Shown in pieces: positions 1 to 8,916 of a stretch of 64,000 nucleotides of DNA (positions are counted from its first letter, which is position 1; every line of letters starts with the position of its first letter). Below the pieces are notes generated by a model. It was not told where the DNA came from. It saw only the letters and a list, made by a program, of their open reading frames with translations, and ran no database searches. Made by a program: the position numbers and the translations under genes. The stretch is from Telluria mixta (GTDB lineage Bacteria; Pseudomonadota; Gammaproteobacteria; Burkholderiales; Burkholderiaceae_D). The stretch spans positions 248,001 to 312,000 of the forward strand of contig NZ_CP119520.1 in assembly GCF_029223865.1 (NCBI RefSeq), in the 5' to 3' direction.

Positions 1-798
1 CAGCTCGGCCGTGCCTTCGGTGAACCACTGCGGGAAATTGAAACTGGTCGAGCGCAGCATGATCGCGTGCACCATCTCGTGCGCGATGACGCGGTCGTCG
101 TACACCGGACCGGTGCCGCCGTCGGGCGTGCTCATGTCGCTGAAGTCGGCCATGTCGACGTTCAGCGTGACGTCGCTGCCGGGCGCCGTCGACCCCGTCA
201 CGGAGGCAAGCACGCCGCTGGCGCCATCCGTCGTGTCGAGGTTGATCTTCAGGGTCACGCCGTCGCCCTGCAGGCCGTAATACTGCTGGACCATGTCTTC
301 GGCGGCGCTCAGCCAGCCCGCCTTGAGGCTGTCCAGCACGGCACGCTTGCGCTTGTCCTCGTTGCCGTTCGTAGCGTCCGGAGAAAAGATTGCCTGGCCA
401 TTGAACGTGGCGCCATTTCCCGTTTGCGTGATCTGGGCGAGGATCTGGTTCGCCTCCGCCTGCAAGGTGTCGCGGTCGCTGTCCGTGTACGACCCGTTGC
501 CGGATGCCACGGCCAGTTCGCGCAGGCGCTGCAGGTTGTCGGTGATGTTCGACAACGCGCTGTCCGCCACCTGCAGCATCGACGTCGCATCGTTGATGCT
601 GCGCATGGCCTGGCGCATCCCCGTCAGTTGCGACCTCATGCGTCCAACCACGGCCTGGCCGGCCGGATCGTCAGCGGCATTTTCGATACGCGCGGACGAG
701 CCGAGACGCGCGACGAGACGGGTCGCCTCGTTCGTGTGCTCCGCCAGCTTGCGCTGCGCATGCAGGGACAGGGATTGATTGTTGATCGATAATGACAT
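1..798 (-). CDS. Flagellin with metalloprotease insert (flagellinolysin-like), 3' end outside window
   Basis: The first 266 residues of a flagellin, read from the ATG at 798 with no stop before the window edge. Residues 1-140 are a typical flagellin N-terminal D0/D1 helical region (starts MSLSINNQSLSLHAQRKL, then the ARIENAADDPAGQAV stretch). The usual hypervariable region is replaced by a domain with HEMVH at residues 240-244 and WFTEG at 258-262. HExxH followed by WFxEG is the zinc-site pattern of the flagellinolysin family, in which flagellins form proteolytic filaments. The C-terminal D1/D0 helices must lie beyond base 1. A sigma-28-like promoter lies just upstream; the Shine-Dalgarno is weak. 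The family call is strong because both motifs and their context are visible; activity is inferred. Confidence 0.85.
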   Translation of the reverse strand, partial: MSLSINNQSLSLHAQRKLAEHTNEATRLVARLGSSARIENAADDPAGQAVVGRMRSQLTGMRQAMRSINDATSMLQVADSALSNITDNLQRLRELAVASGNGSYTDSDRDTLQAEANQILAQITQTGNGATFNGQAIFSPDATNGNEDKRKRAVLDSLKAGWLSAAEDMVQQYYGLQGDGVTLKINLDTTDGASGVLASVTGSTAPGSDVTLNVDMADFSDMSTPDGGTGPVYDDRVIAHEMVHAIMLRSTSFNFPQWFTEGTAEL

Positions 799-825
799 AG
801 GGCCGTGACCGGTAGCCGAATGTCA

Positions 826-852
826 TTAACGACAAGTCATTACAATTCTTGA
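826..852 (-). promoter_or_regulatory. Sigma-28 (FliA)-like promoter of the flagellin gene
   Basis: On the minus strand TCAAGAAT (852-845), 11 bases, then GTCGTTAA (833-826). This resembles the flagellar sigma-28 consensus TAAAGTTT-N11-GCCGATAA in layout and spacing, with mismatches in both boxes. It ends about 28 bases before the flagellin ATG. Confidence 0.5.
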
Positions 853-867
853 GGGAAAATTTTTCGG

Positions 868-1620
868 CTAAGCAAAATCAGGCGGGATCAGGTCGATCCG
901 GTCCGTGCACAACCCGTCCACGCCCCAGCCGAACAGCTGGCGCGCACGCGCCGGCACATTGACCGTGTAGCAGAACAGGCCGAAGCCGGCCGCTTTTACC
1001 TGCGCGGCCGCGGCCGCCGTCAGGCGCGTGTGGTCGGTATGGATGGCGACGGCGTCCAGCGCCCGCGCACGGGCTTCCCAATCCGGCGGCAGCGCCTCCA
1101 CCAGCCAGGCGCGCGGGACCTGGGGCGCGGCGTCCCGCGCGGCCGCCAGCGCGGTCGCGCTGAACGAGGACAGCAGCGGGACCTGCTCTACCCTGCCCGC
1201 GGCGATCTCGTCGGCGAACAGGGCCGCCGTCAGGCGCGCGACCACGCTGCCGGTCTCGTCCTCATGGCCGGGCACGGGCTTGATCTCGACGTTCATCCAC
1301 ACGCCGTGGGCCTTGCAATACTGCGCGAATTCGACGAACAGGGGCACCGGCTCGCCCTCGTATTCCGGCCCGAACCACGAGCCCGCATCGCGGGCGGCGA
1401 GGTCGAGCGCATCGATGTCCGCCACCGATCCCGTCCCGGCCACCGTGCGGCCCAGCCTGGGGTCGTGCAGCACGACGGGGACGCCGTCGCGCGCCAGCAT
1501 GACGTCGAATTCGATGGCGCGGAAACCCGCGTCCATGCCGCGGCGCAGCCCGGCCACCGTGTTTTCGGGCGCGAGCGTGCCGCCGCCGCGGTGCGCCAGG
1601 ATCCTGGGATAAGGCCACAT
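868..1620 (-). CDS. ugpQ: Glycerophosphodiester phosphodiesterase
   Basis: A 250-residue GDPD-family TIM barrel without a signal peptide, so probably the cytoplasmic UgpQ type. It would hydrolyse glycerophosphodiesters to glycerol 3-phosphate and an alcohol. The N-terminal LAHRGGGTLAPENT contains the catalytic HRG and the E/N residues; EFDVMLARDGVPVVLHDP carries the metal-binding E/D and the second catalytic His; NVEIKP is the following conserved strand. Length matches UgpQ. The DUF1294 gene upstream ends 21 bases away on the same strand, so the two may be co-transcribed. No ugpBAEC transporter genes are next to it. Confidence 0.9.
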   Translation of the reverse strand: MWPYPRILAHRGGGTLAPENTVAGLRRGMDAGFRAIEFDVMLARDGVPVVLHDPRLGRTVAGTGSVADIDALDLAARDAGSWFGPEYEGEPVPLFVEFAQYCKAHGVWMNVEIKPVPGHEDETGSVVARLTAALFADEIAAGRVEQVPLLSSFSATALAAARDAAPQVPRAWLVEALPPDWEARARALDAVAIHTDHTRLTAAAAAQVKAAGFGLFCYTVNVPARARQLFGWGVDGLCTDRIDLIPPDFA

Positions 1621-1641
1621 GATGACTCCTCGTGAACGAAT

Positions 1642-1983
1642 TCAGGCCGGCGCCAGCGCGCGCGCCAGCCAGCAGAAACCGGCCAGGTTGAGGCCGACGG
1701 TCAGCCAGAACCCCTGCCGGAACGGCCGTTTGACAGTCTTGTGCCGCAACCACTGCTGCGCCAGCAAGCCGCCCGGCCAGCCGCCGGCGAGGCCCAGCAA
1801 CAGCAGATGACGCTCGGGCGTGCGCCGGTCGCCGCGCCGCGCGGCCGCCTTGTCGCGCGCATACAGCGCGAAACAGGCGACGCTCGCGAGCGCATACGCG
1901 ACGCCCACCGCGGCCGGCAGGCCGAAGGCCAGCGCGGCATAGGCATACAGCGCAAAGAACAGGAGCAGCGGCGAATACGTCAT
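1642..1983 (-). CDS. DUF1294 family small membrane protein
   Basis: A 113-residue protein with about three hydrophobic segments (roughly residues 5-40, 60-78 and 93-111). Between them lie an RDK-rich loop (ALYARDKAAARRG) and the TPERHLLLLGLAGGWPGG motif typical of DUF1294. The function of the family is unknown. In this form there is no N-terminal cold-shock domain, which some DUF1294 proteins carry. It lies just upstream of ugpQ on the same strand. Confidence 0.8.
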   Translation of the reverse strand: MTYSPLLLFFALYAYAALAFGLPAAVGVAYALASVACFALYARDKAAARRGDRRTPERHLLLLGLAGGWPGGLLAQQWLRHKTVKRPFRQGFWLTVGLNLAGFCWLARALAPA

Positions 1984-2035
1984 GGCGCCAGCTTACGCGC
2001 CGGCGGCGCGGGTGTCCACCGGGCAAGTTCGGCCG

Positions 2036-3001
2036 TCAGGGCGTCGCGAGGAAGTCCGTGACGTCGCGCGTGAAGCGCTCGGGCGCATCGAGGTACAGGA
2101 AGTGGCCGGCGCCCGGATATTCGACGACGCGCGCGTGCGGCAACGCCTGGCCCAGCGCGCGCTGCGCCGGCAGGCCGATCGCATGGTCTTCGGCGCCGGC
2201 CATGACGAGCGCGGGCATCGTCACACGTTCCGGATGGGCGAAGCGGTACGTCGTGAACCCGCCGCCGAACAGCGCGTTGCCGATTTCGCCCGTGTTGCGC
2301 AGGCCGCTCTTCGCATCGATCGCATCCTGGCGCTTGCTGATCGACAGGTCCGGGAACATCACCTCGTCGTTGACGCGCTGGTGCAGGTCCGGGCCGACCG
2401 TGTTGAACGCATAGAAGCACGCGTCAGGCGACTCGTTGCGCACCTTCGCATCGGCGCGCGCCTTGTCGAGCCGGTCGCCGTAGTGGCGGGCGATGTAGTC
2501 GACGCGCGCCGTGCACGCGGCCGGGATGTCCGATGCGGCGCTCACCAGCACCACCTTTGCCACGTGTTCAGGATGCTTCGCTGCGTACTCGAGCGCCAGC
2601 GTGCCGCCGAACGAATGGCCCATCAGCGCGAGCTTGTCCACGCCGAGCGTCTTGCGCAGCGCCTCGATGTCGTCGACGAGGGCGGCGATCGAATACTCGC
2701 CGCGCCAGGGGCGCTCGGAGCGGCCGCTGCCGCGCTGGTCGAGGTAGATCACCTGGAGTTTTTTCTCCAGCGCCGGACCGGCCTGGGCCTCGAAGCTGTA
2801 GCTGTTGTAGCCGGGACCGCCGTGCAGGAACAGCAGCGGCGGCGCGCCCTTCGCGCCGTGGCCGGCGACCTTGTACCACAGGCGGACGTCGCCTACGACG
2901 ACCTGGTGTTCGCCGGGTTGCATGGCGCCCGCGTTGGCGGCCGAGGCGGAGGTGCACAGGAGGGCAGCGGCGAGCGCGGCCGATCGGATCATGACGGACA
3001 T
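2036..3001 (-). CDS. Secreted alpha/beta hydrolase, proline iminopeptidase-like (S33)
   Basis: A 321-residue protein with a Sec-type signal peptide (residues 1-24, cleavage likely after ANA). The mature part is an alpha/beta hydrolase: LFLHGGPGYNSY supplies the oxyanion-hole HGGPG motif of prolyl aminopeptidase relatives, DQRGSGRSERP follows, MGHSFGGTLALEYA gives the nucleophile elbow (GHSFG), the acid is probably the Asp of MAGAEDHAIGL, and the His is in GAGHFLYLDAPE. Substrate cannot be read from the sequence; peptidase or esterase are both possible, and a periplasmic site is inferred. A GGGAG-type ribosome site supports the chosen start. Confidence 0.8.
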   Translation of the reverse strand: MSVMIRSAALAAALLCTSASAANAGAMQPGEHQVVVGDVRLWYKVAGHGAKGAPPLLFLHGGPGYNSYSFEAQAGPALEKKLQVIYLDQRGSGRSERPWRGEYSIAALVDDIEALRKTLGVDKLALMGHSFGGTLALEYAAKHPEHVAKVVLVSAASDIPAACTARVDYIARHYGDRLDKARADAKVRNESPDACFYAFNTVGPDLHQRVNDEVMFPDLSISKRQDAIDAKSGLRNTGEIGNALFGGGFTTYRFAHPERVTMPALVMAGAEDHAIGLPAQRALGQALPHARVVEYPGAGHFLYLDAPERFTRDVTDFLATP

Positions 3002-3133
3002 AGTCTCCCTTCATTGTTTTATTTATGAAATGCAATTCGGATTATAGATGCCACCCGTCCGTTAGCGAACGTACGGAGGGATCGTGCTGGAACGTCTACC
3101 CTTGCGCTTCGAGGTTTCAACGCGGAGAACATC

Positions 3134-3652
3134 ATGAGCTTTGATTTGGGCAACCTGTTGCAGCAATACCTGGGCGGTGCCAACCCGAACGTCAATCCGG
3201 CGCAGGCCGAAAACGATTTCGACCACGTCGCGCAGAACGTGCCGCGCGCCACCGTCGCGCAAGGCGTGACGCAGGCGCTGCGCTCGGACCAGACGCCCCC
3301 GTTTTCGCAGATGGTCGGCCAGCTGTTTGGCAACAGCAATCCCGACCAGCGCGCCGGCATGCTGAACCAGCTGCTGGCCAATATTGGCCCTTCCGTGCTC
3401 GCGTCCGTCGCGGGCGGCTCGCTCGGCAACCTGCTCGGCGCCGACCAGGCCCGGGTGTCCCCGGAGCAGGCGAGCCAGGTGTCGCCGGAACAGGTGCAGG
3501 AACTGGCCGCCAAGGCCGAGCAGCAGAATCCCGGCATCGTCGAACGCATGGGCGACTTCTATGCCGAACACCCGACCCTGGTCAAGGCCATCGGCGGCGC
3601 CGCGCTGGCGATCGCGCTCGGCCACATGGCCCAGGGCATGCAGCGCCACTGA
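3134..3652 (+). CDS. Hypothetical protein, 172 residues, Gln-rich with C-terminal hydrophobic patch
   Basis: Not recognised with certainty. It begins MSFDLGNLLQQYLGG, is rich in Gln, Asn and Ala, contains a Gly-rich stretch (ASVAGGSLGNLLGAD) and ends with one moderately hydrophobic segment (IGGAALAIALGHMA) that could touch a membrane. This pattern recalls DUF937/YidB-like small proteins, but I do not see a firm match. It lies 55 bases upstream of a DUF3597 gene on the same strand, with which it probably forms an operon. Confidence 0.7.
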   Translation: MSFDLGNLLQQYLGGANPNVNPAQAENDFDHVAQNVPRATVAQGVTQALRSDQTPPFSQMVGQLFGNSNPDQRAGMLNQLLANIGPSVLASVAGGSLGNLLGADQARVSPEQASQVSPEQVQELAAKAEQQNPGIVERMGDFYAEHPTLVKAIGGAALAIALGHMAQGMQRH

Positions 3653-3707
3653 CAGCGTCACTGACAGCGTCAATGAGCGCATCCACCAACATCGAGAAGG
3701 AGTCGAC

Positions 3708-4154
3708 ATGGGTATCCTGAGCAATATCTTCCACAAAATCTTCCCGGGTTCGCATCCCGCCGCGCAGAACAGCAGCCAGGCGGCCCCGGGCGCCCAGCAG
3801 CGCGCGCCGCAGCCGACGCAACCACCCGCACAGCAGCCCGCGCAACAACCGCAGGCCGCGCCCGCGGCAAGCGCACCGGCAGCCGCACCGATGCAGCAGG
3901 TCGACGTGGAAGCCGTCCTGAACGGGATGCAGCAGCAATCCGGCCAGCAGCTGAACTGGCGCACGTCCATCGTCGACCTGCTCAAGCTGCTGGGCCTCGA
4001 TTCCAGCCTGCAGGCACGCAAGGAACTGGCTGCCGAGCTGAACTATTCGGGCGACACCAGCGACTCGGCCAGCATGAACATCTGGCTGCACCGCCAGGTC
4101 ATGAACAAGCTGGCGGCAAACGGCGGCAAGGTGCCGGCCGACCTCAAGGACTAA
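3708..4154 (+). CDS. DUF3597 domain-containing protein
   Basis: A 148-residue protein starting MGILSNIFHKIFPGSHP after a GAGAAGGAG ribosome site at about 3692-3700, which decides this start over longer upstream reading. Residues 15-65 are a Pro/Gln/Ala linker of low complexity. Residues 68-148 form the conserved DUF3597 fold (VDVEAVLNGMQQQ, then SIVDLLKLLGLDSSLQARKEL, then SASMNIWLHRQVMNKLAANGG). DUF3597 structures resemble small helical lysin-type bundles; a role in stress or the envelope is only a guess. Confidence 0.82.
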   Translation: MGILSNIFHKIFPGSHPAAQNSSQAAPGAQQRAPQPTQPPAQQPAQQPQAAPAASAPAAAPMQQVDVEAVLNGMQQQSGQQLNWRTSIVDLLKLLGLDSSLQARKELAAELNYSGDTSDSASMNIWLHRQVMNKLAANGGKVPADLKD

Positions 4155-4308
4155 CCGCTTCACCCCTCCCTTCCCGCCGGCGGCGTCCATGCCGTCGGCG
4201 AATTTCATACCGCAGGTTGATGGTTTTCGGTCTGGCGAGGCCGCGACGGCACTCGCATAATCAGCTCATACATACATCCCCGATGTCGCATCACACGCTG
4301 CATTCAGC

Positions 4309-4337
4309 GGCTTCAACGACGGCCGGCCGTTGAAGCC
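4309..4337. promoter_or_regulatory. Ten-base inverted repeat upstream of the cellulase gene
   Basis: GGCTTCAACG (4309-4318) and CGTTGAAGCC (4328-4337) form a perfect inverted repeat with a 9-base loop, 66 bases before the GH9 start. No U tract follows, so it may be an operator or a leader hairpin rather than a terminator. Nothing else is seen in the 248-base gap. Confidence 0.4.
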
Positions 4338-4402
4338 CGGCCCGCCCACGCCTGAACGGGACGGGCCCGACGAGCCCGGCCTACATCAAAAAGAGAAAAA
4401 CG

Positions 4403-6592
4403 ATGGAGATCAAGAAGAGCGTACTGCTGACACTGGCAGCACTGAGCGCACCCGCATGGGCGCAGACGTGCCAGCCCAGTACCACCACCCCGTACCTCAA
4501 CATCAACGGCACGACCTCATGGGCAGTGACGTCGTCGCTCGCCCTGAACACCGGCTCGACGGTCGTCCTCGGGCCGCAACCGGCATCCGGCGGCACGTGG
4601 GCGTGGAGCGGTTGCGGCACGTCGGGCTCGGCGCGCGAGCAGACCATCAAGCTCACCAATACGGGCACCAGCGCCACCACCTGCACGGCCACGGCCACGT
4701 ACACGAACAGCTGCGGCGCCAAGTCGACCCAGCAGTACAACTTCACGATCTGGCCGGCCATGGCGGCCAATGCCGGCAAGTACATCATGGTCGACCAGTT
4801 CGGCTACCTGACCAACGCGCGCAAGGTGGCAGTGCTGCGCATGCCGCGCACCGGCTACGACGCCAACAGCCCCCAGTTCTGGCCCCAGCAGGTCAGCGTG
4901 GTGAACTCGGCCACCGGGCAGGAGGTGTACAAATGGTGGCCCACGGAATGGAACACCCGCGCGACCGATCCGTCGTCGGGCGACCAGGTCTGGCATTTCG
5001 ATTTCAGCCAGATCACCACGCCGGGCACGTATGAAATCGTCGACCAGGGCGGCCAGCGCTCGGCCCGCTTCGAGATCGGCGACAACGTCTACCGCAACGT
5101 GCTGATCCAGGCCGTGCGCATGTTTTATTACCAGCGCCTGGGCCAGGCCCGCACCGCGAACAACGCCGGCCTGAACTGGGCTGACGGCGCCAGCAACCTC
5201 GGACCGGGCCAGGATTCGCAGGCACGGCGCTTCCTCGATGCCGGCAACGCCGCCACGGCGCGCGACCTGCGCGGCGGCTGGGCCGACGCGGGCGACTTCA
5301 ACAAGTACACGAGCTGGGCGGCCGGCTATGCACAGGAACTGATGGACGCCTACGTCCAGAATCCGACCGTGTTCACCGACGATTTCAATCTTCCGGAATC
5401 GTGGAACGGCATCCCGGACATCCTCGACGAAGCGAAGTGGGGCCTGGACTGGATGAAACGCATGCAGAACAGCGACGGCTCGGTGCTGTCGGTTGTCGGC
5501 GTCGTGGGTGCGAGCCCGCCGTCCTCGTCCACCGGCCCCAGCTACTACGGCGACGCCAGCACGACGGCCACGCTTGCGACCGCCGCCGCCTTCGCGGAAG
5601 GCGCCAAGGTCTTGGGCAGCCTGAACAACGCAGCGCTGAACACGTATGCGGCCGACCTGCTGACGCGCGCGAAAAACGCCTGGAACTGGGCGCAGGCCAA
5701 TCCCAACGTCCTGTTCTACAACAACGACGCGAACCACGGCACCCAGGGGCTCGCCGTCGGCCAGCAGGAAACCGACGACAACGGACGCAAGTCGCTGAAA
5801 CTGATGGCGGCCGTCCGGCTGTTCGCCGCCACCGGCGATGCGACGTACAAGAACTACGTCGACGCGAACTACACCAGCGCGGCGATGTTCAGGGACTGGA
5901 ACCTGTCCGGCTTCAGCGCCGGCGACGCCCGCAACCTGCTGTACTACGCGTCGCTGCCGAACGCGACGCCCACCGTGGCCGCCGCGATCCGCACGCAATT
6001 CCTCGACCTGTGGGGCCGCGCCGACTACGACGGCTGGGGCAAGGTCGATGCACAGACCGACCCGTACCGCGCCTACATCGGCTCGTACACCTGGGCCAGC
6101 AACGCGGTCAAGGCCAACGCCGGCTCGCTGTTCGCGGAAGAAAGCTATTACGGGATCAGCCGTCACACGGCCGAGCAGGATGCCAACGTCGCGGCCGACT
6201 ACGTGCACTACATGCACGGCGTGAACCCGCTGGGCAAGGTCTACCTGTCCAATATGTACAGCTTCGGGGCGGAGAATTCCGTCAACCGGCTGTGGCACAG
6301 CTGGTTCACGCAGGGCACGCCGTGGAACGACGCCAAGCAGTCGCCGTACGGCCCGGCGCCGGGCTACCTGGCGGGCGGCCCGGCCGGCACGCAGTACAAC
6401 TGGGACAGCAGGTGCCCGGGCGTGTCGCCGCAATGCGGCTCGGCGCCGCCGGCCCCGCCGTATGGCCAACCGTCGCAGAAGACCTATCTCGACTTCAACG
6501 ACGGCTGGCCGCTGAACTCGTGGTCTGTCAGCGAGCCTTCGAACGGTTACCAGACGGCGTACATCCGCCTGCTGGCCCGCTTCGTGAAGTAA
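4403..6592 (+). CDS. Secreted glycoside hydrolase family 9 cellulase (endoglucanase)
   Basis: A 729-residue secreted enzyme for cellulose or related beta-1,4-glucans. A signal peptide covers residues 1-20 (ends AWA). Residues 23-118 form a small beta-sandwich with four Cys and the motif TWAWSGCGTSGSAREQ, possibly carbohydrate binding. Residues 126-225 are a CelD_N Ig-like domain (YIMVDQFGYL...). The GH9 catalytic domain follows from about 232. GGWADAGDFNKY carries D295 and D298, the base/nucleophile pair, and SVSEPSNGY near the C terminus gives the acid E711; both signatures are intact. An AAAAAGAGAAAAACG stretch precedes the ATG. No neighbouring cellulase or beta-glucosidase genes are present, though a GH1 fusion lies 2.5 kb on. 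Confidence 0.92.
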   Translation: MEIKKSVLLTLAALSAPAWAQTCQPSTTTPYLNINGTTSWAVTSSLALNTGSTVVLGPQPASGGTWAWSGCGTSGSAREQTIKLTNTGTSATTCTATATYTNSCGAKSTQQYNFTIWPAMAANAGKYIMVDQFGYLTNARKVAVLRMPRTGYDANSPQFWPQQVSVVNSATGQEVYKWWPTEWNTRATDPSSGDQVWHFDFSQITTPGTYEIVDQGGQRSARFEIGDNVYRNVLIQAVRMFYYQRLGQARTANNAGLNWADGASNLGPGQDSQARRFLDAGNAATARDLRGGWADAGDFNKYTSWAAGYAQELMDAYVQNPTVFTDDFNLPESWNGIPDILDEAKWGLDWMKRMQNSDGSVLSVVGVVGASPPSSSTGPSYYGDASTTATLATAAAFAEGAKVLGSLNNAALNTYAADLLTRAKNAWNWAQANPNVLFYNNDANHGTQGLAVGQQETDDNGRKSLKLMAAVRLFAATGDATYKNYVDANYTSAAMFRDWNLSGFSAGDARNLLYYASLPNATPTVAAAIRTQFLDLWGRADYDGWGKVDAQTDPYRAYIGSYTWASNAVKANAGSLFAEESYYGISRHTAEQDANVAADYVHYMHGVNPLGKVYLSNMYSFGAENSVNRLWHSWFTQGTPWNDAKQSPYGPAPGYLAGGPAGTQYNWDSRCPGVSPQCGSAPPAPPYGQPSQKTYLDFNDGWPLNSWSVSEPSNGYQTAYIRLLARFVK

Positions 6593-6601
6593 GCACCCCG
6601 C

Positions 6602-7651
6602 TCAGTCCGCAAGGCTGAGGTTGGCCGGCGTGCCGCACGAAAAGCAGTAGCGCGTGAAAGCGTTCTTGCGCGTCGTGCACGCCGGGCAGCGGTCGAACAG
6701 GCCGATGCCGCAGTGCGGGCAATGGGCGAGGTGTTCGTCCTTGAAATTCGTCGCGCGCTCGCACGACGGGCACACGTTCTTGGCGATGCGTTCCATCGCC
6801 ACGTCGTAGCGCATCGTCGTGCGGCGCTCCGCGTCCGGCATCGCTTCGGCGGCGCGCTGGCGTTCCAGCCACGCGTGCAGCCAGCGGATGGCGTAGCGGC
6901 CGACGACGACTGTCACCACGATGCCCACGCCGTAGCGCACGTAGCCGCCGTAGCTGGGCAGGTACGGCACCAGCTCGACGAAGAACGCGAACAGCGCGAA
7001 GAAAATGAAGCCCCACGTGAACGGCCAGTACGTGCCGTTGCGCTTGTACTTGAACAGCCAGCCCGCCACCAGCAGCAGCGGCAGGGTCACCCCGAGACGG
7101 ATCAGGAAGACCTTGCGCGCGGCGCGGCGTGCAGCGTCGTTCGACGCGTCACGGGCCGGTTCCAGCAGCGCCTCGTAGGCCGCCTCGGCCTTCTGCTGGG
7201 CTTGCTTGGCGTCGAGTTCGATCTGCTCCTGGGCCTGGACCGCGGCGAGCGTCGCGCGTTCCGCCGCCACGAGCTTGTCCAGCTCCCGGTTGCGGGCGAT
7301 CAGTTCCGTGTCCTGGTCGGGGCGCGCCGTCACGTGGCGCGTCGCGATCCAGTTCTCGAACGCGTCGCGCGCGCTCTTCGTGTTGGCCTGCGCCACGCGA
7401 TGTTTCTGCCGGGCCTGCTCCAGCGCCGCGTCCGCCTCTTCGCGAGTCTGCTGCGCCTGCTCGGCCGCGGCCCGCAGTGGGCCCGCCTTCGCGGGATCGA
7501 GAAATTGTTCGGCTGGCGGCACGGGCTCCAGGTACATCACGTTGTCGACGACCTGGTTGCCGAGTCCGATCAGGAATCCGGCGAAGACGAACGCGACGAG
7601 CCACAGTGCCCGACGCATCCATTGTTCGGTCCAACGCAAACCCTTGCTCAT
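6602..7651 (-). CDS. Membrane protein with periplasmic-type coiled coil and C-terminal double zinc ribbon
   Basis: A 349-residue protein not assigned to a named family. One transmembrane segment near residues 14-30 is followed by a long Ala/Gln/Glu-rich coiled coil (about 50-175), then three hydrophobic segments (about 183-200, 208-228, 236-252). The C-terminal tail holds four CxxC pairs (CPSC, CPHC, CPAC, CFSC), a double zinc ribbon of the kind found on regulatory or assembly proteins. The stop lies 9 bases beyond the convergent cellulase stop. Function unknown. Confidence 0.75.
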   Translation of the reverse strand: MSKGLRWTEQWMRRALWLVAFVFAGFLIGLGNQVVDNVMYLEPVPPAEQFLDPAKAGPLRAAAEQAQQTREEADAALEQARQKHRVAQANTKSARDAFENWIATRHVTARPDQDTELIARNRELDKLVAAERATLAAVQAQEQIELDAKQAQQKAEAAYEALLEPARDASNDAARRAARKVFLIRLGVTLPLLLVAGWLFKYKRNGTYWPFTWGFIFFALFAFFVELVPYLPSYGGYVRYGVGIVVTVVVGRYAIRWLHAWLERQRAAEAMPDAERRTTMRYDVAMERIAKNVCPSCERATNFKDEHLAHCPHCGIGLFDRCPACTTRKNAFTRYCFSCGTPANLSLAD

Positions 7652-7776
7652 GGTGCGGCTCCTTCATCGATGGCGAAAGCCGCAGCTTGCCATCGATACA
7701 TGGAACCGACCATCAGAAAGCGCAAGGCGGTCACCTTGCGCTACCTCAAAGCGCGTTTTCTGCTACCCGACGTGGG

Positions 7777-8799
7777 TTAGAAGTAGGACAATCCGAGGGC
7801 CTTGCGCACCTCGTCCGTCGTGCGCGCCGCCACTTCACGCGCCTTTATCGTGCCTTCCTTGAGGATCTGCATGACCTGGCCCTTGTCCTTGGCCAGTTCC
7901 TCGCGGCGGGCGCGGATCGGCGCCAGCATGTCCTGCAGGATGCCTTCCAGGCGCTTCTTGACGACGGAATCGCCCAGGCCGCCGCGCTGGTAATGCGCCT
8001 TCATCTCGGCGAGGCCTTCCTTGTCGGTGTCGAACGCGTCGAGGTAGAGGAACGCGACGTTGCCTTCCAGGTGGCCCGGGTCGGACACCTTCAGGTGCAG
8101 CGGGTCCGTGTAGACCATCTTGACGGCGGCGCGGATCTCGTCGGCGGACGCGCCCAGGTTGATGGTGTTGCCCAGCGACTTGCTCATCTTGGCCTTGCCG
8201 TCGATGCCCGGCAGGCGGCCCACTTCCGGCACGATCGCCTTGCACTCGACGAGGATGTCGCGACCGGCGTTGCGATTGAACTTGCGCACGATCTCGTTGC
8301 ACTGCTCGATCATCGGGATCTGATCTTCGCCAACCGGCACGATGGTCGCCTTGAACGCGCTGATGTCGGCGGCCTGGCTCGCCGGATACGTGAGGAAGCC
8401 GGCCGGGATGTCGCGCTCGAAGCCGCGCAAGATGATTTCCTGCTTGACGGTCGGGTTGCGCTCGAGGCGCGCGACGGTCACCAGGTTCAGGTAATAAAAG
8501 GTCAGCTCGGCCAGTTCCGGGATCTGCGACTGGATCAGGATGGTCGATTTGGCGGGGTCGATCCCTACGGCAAGGTAATCGAGCGCCACCTCGATCACGT
8601 TCCGGTGTACCTTACCGATATCATCCATGTTGTCCGTGAGCGCCTGGGCGTCCGCGAGCATGATGAACTGGCGATATTGGTCCTGGTAAGTGACGCGATT
8701 GCGCAGGCTGCCGACGAAGTGGCCGAGGTGCAGCGGCCCGGTGGGACGGTCGCCGGTGAGGATGATGGGCGTGGTAGCGGTAGGGGTTTGCAGACTCAT
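7777..8799 (-). CDS. trpS: Tryptophanyl-tRNA synthetase
   Basis: A 340-residue class I aminoacyl-tRNA synthetase that charges tRNA-Trp. The HIGH-type motif reads [14 protein letters not shown] near the N terminus and the KMSKS motif is KMSKSLGN; the ATP and tryptophan pockets ([20 protein letters not shown]) are standard for bacterial TrpS. Length matches the family. A GAGTTTTCCTTG complement places an AAGGAAAAC ribosome site before the ATG. Its 5' leader contains a possible Trp-rich leader peptide and a terminator-like hairpin (separate entries), suggesting control by charged tRNA-Trp supply. Confidence 0.96.
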   Translation of the reverse strand: MSLQTPTATTPIILTGDRPTGPLHLGHFVGSLRNRVTYQDQYRQFIMLADAQALTDNMDDIGKVHRNVIEVALDYLAVGIDPAKSTILIQSQIPELAELTFYYLNLVTVARLERNPTVKQEIILRGFERDIPAGFLTYPASQAADISAFKATIVPVGEDQIPMIEQCNEIVRKFNRNAGRDILVECKAIVPEVGRLPGIDGKAKMSKSLGNTINLGASADEIRAAVKMVYTDPLHLKVSDPGHLEGNVAFLYLDAFDTDKEGLAEMKAHYQRGGLGDSVVKKRLEGILQDMLAPIRARREELAKDKGQVMQILKEGTIKAREVAARTTDEVRKALGLSYF

Positions 8800-8823
8800 C
8801 GAGTTTTCCTTGGGTGTTTAACC

Positions 8824-8884
8824 GCCCTGCCTCGATCCTGCTGCGCCAACAAAAACGCCACCTTGGAATCGAGGCGGCGTTTCG
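8824..8884 (-). promoter_or_regulatory. Putative transcription attenuator in the trpS leader
   Basis: On the minus strand AACGCCGCC (from 8883) pairs with GGTGGCGTT and is followed by TTTG, a terminator-like hairpin over about 8849-8884. The strand GCCTCGATTCC inside this hairpin can instead pair with GGATCGAGGC at about 8829-8838, a roughly 10-pair helix with one bulged base that excludes the terminator. Together with the Trp codons just upstream this is the layout of an amino-acid attenuator. Folding was judged by eye only. Confidence 0.45.
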
Positions 8885-8916
8885 GAATACCTATCCAATT
8901 CACTGGCCGCGCGCAA

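Noticed and set aside
1030..1635. Plus-strand frames opposite ugpQ
   Set aside because: No start context or domain; the minus-strand GDPD protein is unambiguous.
4517..6469. Long minus-strand frame (650 codons) antisense to the GH9 gene
   Set aside because: Arg/Val-rich shadow of a high-GC coding strand with no domain; the plus-strand protein has intact GH9 motifs.
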